Of a stretch of DNA of 64,000 nucleotides, positions 56,362 through 64,000 are shown piece after piece. A program made the translations under genes and the position numbers. The DNA is from Symbiotaphrina buchneri (Eukaryota > Ascomycota > Symbiotaphrinales > Symbiotaphrinaceae). Each line of letters opens with the position of its first letter. The stretch's first letter is position 1. The notes under the pieces are model-generated. The model did no database searches and was not told the DNA's origin. It saw only the letters and a list, made by a program, of their open reading frames with translations. The DNA lies in NCBI GenBank assembly GCA_001599915.1, contig BCIG01000003.1:248001-312000 (forward strand), given 5' to 3'.

Positions 56362-58308
56362 CTATTCGGATGAGTGCCTCATGCGAGCCAAGAGGCTCTC
56401 CAGCTCCTCTTCAGCAACCTTCTCGATCTCCTCGGCGATCTTCTCCGCCTTCGAAGCAACGGCATCAGTGCTGGCGCTGAGCTTGTGCTCCACAAGTTCA
56501 AAGTCCTTCTTCAGCTCGGCCTCGAGTTCCTCGACGGTGGGAAGCTCGATCATGTTGTCTTGGGACTGCTCACGCTTGATAGTGTAGCCGCCCTGGTGCA
56601 CAATGTCGGAGTAGTTGGAAGAACCGCCGCCGTTCCAGGCAAGAAGCTGCGCCAAGTCAGAATAGGATCGATAGCAGGAAATGAATGGTCATGACTTACG
56701 TTCTTGGTGTTGCTCGGGACATCATCCAAAGCACCCTCAGTGGCGATGGCAATCAGGTTGTCCTTCAGTTTCTTCGGTGTGATTTCCTCGACCGCGTACG
56801 CAGAGCCCTTGGGCGGCTGCAAGGAGAGGAAGTACGCCAACAGACCAGCAATGTGGGGAGAAGCCATCGAGGTACCAGAGATGGTGTTGACGGCGTACTT
56901 GCTTCCGATCCAGGTAGACTGGATGTTCAAGCCAGGAGCAAAGATGTCGTTGCACTTTCCGTAGTTGGAGAAGTACGCACGCTCATCCTGGAGGTTGGAA
57001 GCTCCGACAGTGACGGCCTTCTCAGCTGCGGCGGGGGAGTAGTTGCAGGAGTCCGCGTTGTCGTTTCCGGCAGCGACAGCGAAAGCAATACCAGCATCGA
57101 CAGCAGCGTTGACAGCAAGGTCGAGAGTGACAGACTTGCCACCTCCGAGACTCATGTTGGCAGCGCTACCCTTAAAGCCTTTCTTACCCTTGCCCTTCTT
57201 CGTGGCGGCCACCTTCTTGGAGTGTGCCTCGGCAGCCCATTCAACGCCCTTGACGACATCTGACATGGTACCAGAACCGTTGGACCTGAGGACCTTAACA
57301 GCATAGACATGTGCCTTCTTCGCAACACCAAACTTCCTGCCGGCCACAGTGCCCGAGCAGTGAGTGCCGTGACCGTTACCATCAAGGTCTTCATCGTTGG
57401 CGGGGATTGTCTTGCCCCAGAAAGCCCGTCCTTCGAAGTCGACGTGTTCAACGTTGGTGCCAGTATCGATGACATAGACGTCAACACCCTCACCGCCATC
57501 GGCAGAGTAGAGGTACTTGTTGAAGGTGGCGAAGCTTAGAGACTTGCGGTTGGAAATACGAGCAAGTCCCCAGGGAGCATTCTTTTCTGTTTCGCCGACG
57601 TTGAGGGTATGGACCTCAGAGTCTTTCTCGATGTATTCGACCTGTGGTTACGTACGTGTTAGCCGCGGCCGCTTATCGGTATGCTTTATCAAGCCACTCC
57701 CGAAGCGGAAGGTCACGTGCGCAAGGCCCCAACGAATGCGTCAGAGAACACGATAACACGATAACACCAGCTGCCGACGAGGTAACGACGAAGCAAGGAA
57801 CTTTGTATGGTGGTGAAAATGCAGATAGGGGACAGAATGTAGAGCACCATGCGGAGTGCAGTCTGAAGGTGGATAACAAGTAGGCCACGCTGATGACCAG
57901 GTGTAGACAGGCAGAATGCAGGCAGCAACATCATCAGCGACTTACATCAGGGTGTTTCCGCACTTCCTCAATGGTCTCATCATCAAAGTGGCCTGAGTAG
58001 CCAAGGAATCCTCCTGGGATATTGTAGGTATGCTTCAACCCTTCGAAGATATCAGAGGTGAAGGGGAACTGCAGCGACCGCTTCCGGAGCTCAGTCTTCG
58101 CAGTGTGCACCTGTTGGATCCACTCATGGTGAGCAGCAGCTGCATCGTGGTCGACGTGCTTCTTGAACACGACGATATAACTGTTGGGCACCTCCTTGGA
58201 GTTGGCCGAGGACAGTATGGGAGCTGCACCGTTGTGGATGCTGTCAACGACGATCGGTGATGCTGACACCAGCAGCGGCAAGGCCGCCAGAGCAAAGAGA
58301 CCCTTCAT
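56362..58308 (-). CDS. alp2: Vacuolar subtilisin-like serine protease (Alp2/Prb1 type)
   Basis: Three exons (58308-57946, 57641-56700, 56646-56362) give 529 residues. A signal peptide (MKGLFALAALPLLVSAS) and an I9 inhibitor propeptide (about 43-120, SYIVVFKKHVDHDAAAAHH) precede the S8 catalytic domain. The triad is D180 (VIDTGT), H212 (GHGTHCSG) and S379 (SGTSMASPH). Mature protein probably starts near NAPWGLARIS. The closest known relatives are vacuolar proteases (yeast Prb1/cerevisin, Aspergillus PepC/Alp2), and the acidic helical C-terminal extension past residue 435 fits them rather than secreted Alp1. Intron 1 is 304 nt, the longest coding intron in the window. Two TGATAAG words lie upstream. 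Confidence 0.94.
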
Positions 58309-59832
58309 GGTGGCGGCTGCAGTGGAAACGACGTGAAAACAGAACAAGACAGAGGATGAAGAAAGAATGTTAAAATAATCGAGGGGAAAGATGGATGAGA
58401 TGGAGTGGATGCTGGAGGGTAGGGGGAACGGGGGATGGGAGGATGGATGAAGGGAGGAGGATGGCCGGGTTGATGTTGATAAGGGTGGATGGGTCCTAGT
58501 CCGGGGGGAGCTCGGTGTGTCTTGTGCTGTTGCCGGCGTCCGTGCTCGGCCTGTAACCAAGGCGGCGAGAGTGGCTGTACGTACTCCGTACTGTTACTGT
58601 AGGAAAAGAGTGGGCCATTGCCGTGTGCGGACTAGCTTCGCCGTAGTGGCACCAGATGACTCCAGATATGCGGGATCAGCCTCGCGCTGGAATGCCCTGA
58701 TTGGATGCGCCGTTTCCGAGAGCAACTCACAGATGGCCTTAATGGTATCATCACCGCGCGTGTTGCTGATAAGGTCACGCTCAATGTTACCTTTACTCGT
58801 ACACAGCGGCAAAACCATAATAATGAGTGCTCTTACCTGTCAAAGCTCCCCTAACTTCAAGACATACATTTCTAAGAATTATGGGACTTTGATATAAGTT
58901 CTGCAAGGTGGAGATGGAGACAGTGCCAAGGAGCATCCTCTGTAACCACGGGGCAATCCATCAGCAACCCATAAGGGCTCGAGTCCAGCTGTTCCTGTCA
59001 GCAGCCGAACTAAAAGAAAGTGAGGCTCCAACGACCAGGAACCCTGAAAGACTGATACTGGTCATCAGAACATCTCTTATCGCTTTGCGCATCGCTCTGG
59101 ATTTGATCATCTGCCGCTCTTGTATTAACCACATGGCTACCTGGGCCCAGGATATACCTTAGGTCTCTTTGAGAAGGGGGAGTCATAACAGCAGCAACTG
59201 GTTGCTGAGATTATCCACTATGGTTCAATACACTATCAAAAAAACCTAAACAAGACCTTTTCAAAGATCAATGTTCTCGACCATGAATAAGCTTCCTTTT
59301 GAATGCAATGTGATAAATATGATGCTGAAGACTGCCTGTAATACATGAATTCCCCTTTGTTTGCTGTCTTACTTGATCCCAGATTCATTCTACCAGCGGA
59401 TTAGGTCCATAGTATCAGTTGCTAATTTGTATAAGGCAACAACGAGGTGGTACTGGATAAGAAAGAAGCTTACCTTGATAGAATATCACATTCAAGGACA
59501 TGTCCATTCACTGCTTGCCTCTACAAGATCCAGTGGTCTTAGTAAACATTGTAGTGAATACCTTACAGTAGTAGCTTTTGTTATTTTTCTGGTTATTTAA
59601 TTTTTTTATCTGCTCTATAAATCATTGATTTTGATGTTGACGCATGGGGTTCCAGGCTATCATGTGCTCGGCAAAACCCGAAGCTCACCGAAGACTGCTG
59701 ACGCGCCATACCAGGACCCTACAGAATACTCGTATGCTAAGGGGATATAACAACAACAGCAGACGCTATTTATGCCTCAATTCTGAGTATCTCACAAAGA
59801 CTAATGAGCTGAGCCATTGTTGTATCAGGACG
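58309..59832. promoter_or_regulatory. Divergent region between protease and BEACH-family gene
   Basis: This is 1524 bp. The first 250 bp are C/T-rich on the protease strand, as expected for its leader. From about 58850 to 59640 the DNA becomes AT- and TA-rich compared with the rest of the window, ending in long T/A runs at about 59575-59610. I see no open frame of transposon type in it. Confidence 0.45.
58477..58773. promoter_or_regulatory. Two TGATAAG (GATA-factor type) words upstream of the protease
   Basis: TGATAAG occurs at 58477-58483 and 58767-58773, about 170 and 460 bp upstream of the protease ATG. HGATAR sites are bound by AreA-type nitrogen regulators in filamentous fungi, and many protease genes are under that control. 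With only two short matches this is a hint. Confidence 0.3.
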
Positions 59833-62800
59833 ATGGTAATGGCAGCTTCTTCGCGCCGTCTGCGGTCATCTACCGCGACCTCAGTCTCATCGCGCACCGC
59901 TAGCTACGTTGCTGAGCTGCAGCCCCTCGTCGAAGCTGCCTTCGATGCCACCCCAATCTCCCAAACGGCGGATATCCTGTCGGACCTCAAAGAGCGCACT
60001 GAGAATGTGCAGAAGCTACGTCAGGTTATTGTCGACTCCAGCTCCTCCAGTCCGGCCCAGGATGCCTTCAGAAACCTTCACGGGTTTCAGGCACTTCTCC
60101 ACAGTCTCAGAACACTGTCTGGAATTTATAACCCTGGCACCGTGTCAGCAGCATTCAAAAGAGAATTCTTCGGATTGCTGGAATCTATATTGAGCACCCT
60201 CTCACAAGCTCTGCTTGACCATACTGGAAATCGCCGTTATTTTAGAAAGCGAGCTGATGGCGGAGGTTGGCAGGCACTTGAACAGGCGCTGGCAAGCACC
60301 GGAGTAGGGGGAATGCATAATGAAAACGATTTTGATGATCTATACGGGCAGCAACGCTTGTTTGGGTGTTTGCTGGCTTTTGCCCTAGGAGACGAAACAT
60401 TGGTTACGGTTTTTGAGCGTGTCGGGGCACATAACCGCCTCCATGACGATGATGGACAATCGAATCCAGCGAGGGACGCAAAAGATGGAGCCAATGGACA
60501 CGAACTCACCAGCCCAGATGGTCCATATTACATAAAGACGATTAAGGACCTGAGGGAAGAGTTGTCTGCGTCTCTAAAGGAGACCGATCTCTTGGTTAAT
60601 CCAGAAGTTGTCAATATCATGATCAACTTCTGGTTGGCATTCTACAAAGGTCATGTCAGCAAGCCACCCTGCAACTCTACACCACTTGCTGTATTGTTGG
60701 CATTGCGGATCATCGTCTCGTCATCCACCAATAACCTGGTGGCTTGCCATACTTCCGGTATACTTAGCACATTGATGCGTTGCCTCTCCGAAACCTCGTT
60801 AAACATTGCAGTGCTTGAACTGTTGCGAGAGTTAGTCAGTGACCTTTTGGTACTTGGAGTTCATTCCCTAGAAGATGCACGTTATCTTTTCAAGGAGTCA
60901 GCTACTTCAAGCATGCTGTCAGAAATCCTGCTTCAAGGGATTAAATCATTCAGAGAGCCTGCTCATATCCATTTTGATCTGTCATTGTACGGTTATTCGT
61001 CTGTCGAGTTGCCAACCTTGGGTCGGGCGTTCCCGCCATCCTCCTCAGTCGCTGGTTATAGCCTCAGTGCGTGGGTCAAGGTTGACAAGTTCGACAAGGA
61101 CACCCATTTGACAATTTTCGGCGCCTTCGACGCCAGCCAAACATGTTTTGTACTTGCATATATCGAGAAAGACAGCCACAACTTCATCCTTCAGACGTCA
61201 GTCACCTCCAAAAGGCCAAGTGTCCGTTTCAAAAATGCTGTTTTTGAGGAAGGAAAATGGTACTATGTAGTGTTAGCTCATCGACGGCCACGGACAACGT
61301 CCTCCAGCAAAGCTTCACTATATGTTAATGGACAGTTCGTGGAGCAGGTCAAATGCCAGTACCCAGAGTCTCCAGCTGCTCTGCCGGTAAACAAGAGCAC
61401 GGATAGCTTTGCATCTTTTTCTTCCTCCTCGAAGCGTCATGGCCCCGTCCAAGCCTTCCTTGGCACACCTCAGGATCTTTCCTCTAAACTAGGGCGGCGA
61501 TTAGACTCCACTAAATGGTCGTTGGCATCGGCCCATTTGTTCGAAGAGGTTCTGAGCGATGACATGGTTGCTGTTTATTATCATCTTGGACCCCGCTACC
61601 AGGGTAACTTCCAGGATTGTCTGGGATCTTTTCAAACCTACGAGGCCTCTGCTGCTCTTAATATGCGGAACGAGCTTCTGCACCCTGGCAAAGAGGACAA
61701 ATCGGACATAGTGACTGCAGTGCGTTACAAAGCCGGCGCAATCCTCCCAGAATCGCGAATTCTCTTGAACATATCACCACTGGCAGTCCTGGATGATGAG
61801 GATCGAAATAATATCGACGAGTCTGAGCTTATAAAATCTCTCTCAAAGCATGCAGCTAGGAATCTTGAGCAGTTTACCCGCTCAGGCGGGAATGCTGTGG
61901 CAATAAACGGCGCTGTCCCTGCCATCAATGATGCTCTTTCAAGGCCTCATGGTGTAGCAGTCCTTACAGGCAGCCCAGTAGTCGTCGTTCCGCATTCTTT
62001 AGACGATGCTAGTTGGCAAATTGCCGGATGCGCTTCGGTCACCCTGAAATTGGTGGACATGGCCCGGACTCGAGCTGAGCTCGTCAGAAGTGTGGAAATC
62101 TTTTTCGAGACTGTTAAGGGAAGTTGGCGAAATAGTGAAGCCATGGAAAGGGAGAATGGATTCGGTGTCTTGGGCAGCATACTACGCGGCAAGATGGGCC
62201 TAGATCCTCTTGTATCGGGCACTTCTGCTGAACCAGTTCGTGACGGCTCGGAATCTGAGGAATTAAGTCTTGAGCTCTTAAACCTGGTGCTTGGCTTTGT
62301 CGGATATGATCACAAACGACCTGAGGAATCCATCATTGTCAACCCTTTGGCCTACCGGATTCTACTGGTTGATTTCGATATGTGGAGGAAGGCTGCCACC
62401 GCAACCCAGAAGCTCTATTATCGGCAATTTGTGGTATTTGGTACCGCAAGCAAATATCACCATTTCAATTCAAAGCGGCTGGTCCGCATGCGTAAGCCTC
62501 TCAATCGACCTGTCCTTTGAAATCTCCTAACTTTAGCCAATAGGTACGGTCAAACGTTTCTTGGAGGCGCTTAAAGGGGAGACATTCGAAGCCGATGTAC
62601 TTGAAGAGTTCATGCAGGCCTTCAGATCGTTGGTTATCTCCAACCTGTCAGCGGATACTCTGCGGTCTATCTCTTTATTTATCACATATGCGCTCCAGAA
62701 AGGTAGACACGTCACCGCATCACACCCATTACAAAGTCGGAAGGGTGTATTACTTGCCAAACAGAATGTCGGCCGAGCTGCGTCCCGACCCTCCACTCCA

Positions 62801-64000
62801 GTTAGCTTCTCATCTGCAATATCGGCTCCTCGATTATCTCCTTCGAAAGATCTGAACGCTCCGGATGTTGGAGTGAAGATGCTTGAACTGTACAGTGGAC
62901 TGCTCTGTGGGACTAAAGATGTATCCAATATCAAGAAGTTTGCTAGAGCTGTTACAAACAAGGTTCGTACTCCTGTCTGGCCATTATGCGTGGAAATACT
63001 GACTAGGAAGTGGTTGTTGTATCTTCTTGCAGAAGATGATCCGCGAGTTGTGGGACTCGCAATGACAATACTCGCGCGGGTCCTTGTCGTCCATGGGACT
63101 GCATACGTGGGCAAATTCGCCGAAAAGACAGGAGGGTTTGTGGTCATGCGTCATCGACTTAGACGGTGGTGGAATTTGCCCACGCTCTGGCCGATCTGTT
63201 TTGCCATTCTTTTCGGGCTTGATGTGGCGGACATCAATTTTGAACGTGATTTTGATCTCTACGGCCTACTTGAGACGTTCCTGAAAGACTCCAAGGCAAA
63301 GGTCGTCTATCCAGACATATTACCTGTGATTACTGCTTTGCTCCACTCTGGTCTGAAGACGATCGTAAGCATCGAAGGCCGGTCGCCCTCGGAAGGGGCC
63401 GCTCAAAGGGATCCTGGGGCTACTTTTCTCAAGCCCGCTTCCAAAAGCGCTCAACATGTCAGACGCAGGTCTATGTCGCTGAACGCAGACCTTACCTCGA
63501 CAAAAGGGCAGCAACCCAAAAGAGAAGATCTGGAAGAGTACGCCTCTCTTATGCATACAGTCTGTCGATTCCTTGCAGATGTACATGCTCGATCGCAGGA
63601 TTTTCGGGATTTCTCCGTTTCGTCAAGCTATATTCGAGAACTCCTCGCATGCTTGTTCCCGATTATAGTCAGCTCAGACTCCTTAAGTCCTGAAACGGAG
63701 CTCAGCTCACGTGGATCTCCCTTGACATTTGGTGGAGACGATGTGGTTATTCGACCGCTATCCAAAGCCGCCACCTTTGCACCTCCAATAGTACGAACCA
63801 CCATTGTCGAGTCTCCTCAAACACCTACTTTGCAGAGAGCCCGCCCTCTTCGACAAGGCTCTTCATATATCCTGGTCACGTCTGATCATGCGCAACACAG
63901 CCCATCATCGGCCCGGTTGAAGCCAATCATGTCTCCAAAATTGGACAAGGCTCCATCACTCAATGTGGGACATTCACTAGTCGAGGAGGTGCTTGAACTC
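59833..64000 (+). CDS. BEACH-family (beige/Bph1/Alfy-like) protein, 5' part
   Basis: The gene runs off the window. Exons seen are 59833-62491, 62544-62962 and 63011-64000 (open to the edge), giving 1356 residues so far. An armadillo-like helical N-terminus leads into a concanavalin-A-like module (about 380-600; SLSAWVKVDKFDKDTHLTIF, EEGKWYYVVLAHRRPR, ASLYVNGQFVEQVK, AFLGTP). That module typifies the upstream part of LYST/Alfy/neurobeachin proteins, which act in membrane fusion, fission and autophagy. The PH-BEACH-WD40 part should follow beyond 64000; it is not in the window, so the family call is by the N-terminal part only. The start is uncertain. The frame is open back to an ATG at 59644, but MVMAASSRRLRSSTATS at 59833 looks more like a start. 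Intron 2 uses an AAG acceptor. Confidence 0.75.

Overview
The window is nuclear DNA from a filamentous ascomycete (Pezizomycotina). The evidence is the dense gene packing on both strands, the short introns (mostly 44-105 nt, with GTRNGT-type donors, CTRAY branch sites and YAG acceptors), and the gene set. That set includes an ApsA/Num1 cortical anchor, a ~2400-residue fungal myosin II, an Alp2-type vacuolar subtilisin and a Red1/ZFC3H1 protein. The class (Eurotiomycetes-like is my guess) cannot be fixed from the sequence alone. All splice models were built by hand from splice signals, reading phase and recalled family conservation. None has transcript support.

Layout from left to right. 1-5.3 kb: an uncharacterised Ser/Pro-rich protein (+) and the splicing factor Cwc24 (-). 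5.3-16.3 kb: ApsA (+), a DUF2439 (ZGRF1/Mte1/Dbl2-type) protein (-), a BAR-SH3 adaptor (+) whose BAR region is interrupted by an in-frame TAG, and an RE-rich protein (-). 18.1-21.7 kb: a GRAM-TBC-EF-hand Rab GAP (-). 21.7-27.4 kb is the accessory-looking part. It holds a cluster of TACCTAAGGTA motifs, a 49-bp tandem repeat, an orphan 896-residue tail-anchored coiled-coil protein (+) with a higher-order internal repeat, a diverged direct repeat on both sides of that gene, a GATA-rich 12-bp satellite and an intron-containing tRNA-Gly(UCC).

28-32.7 kb: Doa1/Ufd3 (-) and a STRAP-like WD40 protein (+), transcribed divergently. 33.2-40.3 kb: two same-strand RNA-fate genes, an ALYREF/Yra1/Mlo3 homologue with seven exons and a Red1/ZFC3H1 homologue with six. 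41.2-51.2 kb: myosin II heavy chain (+) and the PHD protein Cti6 (-). 53.2-64 kb: a conserved uncharacterised CxxC protein (+), the vacuolar subtilisin (-) and the 5' part of a BEACH-family gene (+) that runs off the window.

Most of the genes are housekeeping (splicing and export, ubiquitin/Cdc48, Rab traffic, actomyosin, histone deacetylase recruitment). I found no biosynthetic cluster, CRISPR array or recognisable transposase. The parts most worth a second look are the orphan coiled-coil locus with its flanking repeats, the premature TAG in the BAR-SH3 gene, and the large second intron of the ALYREF gene.
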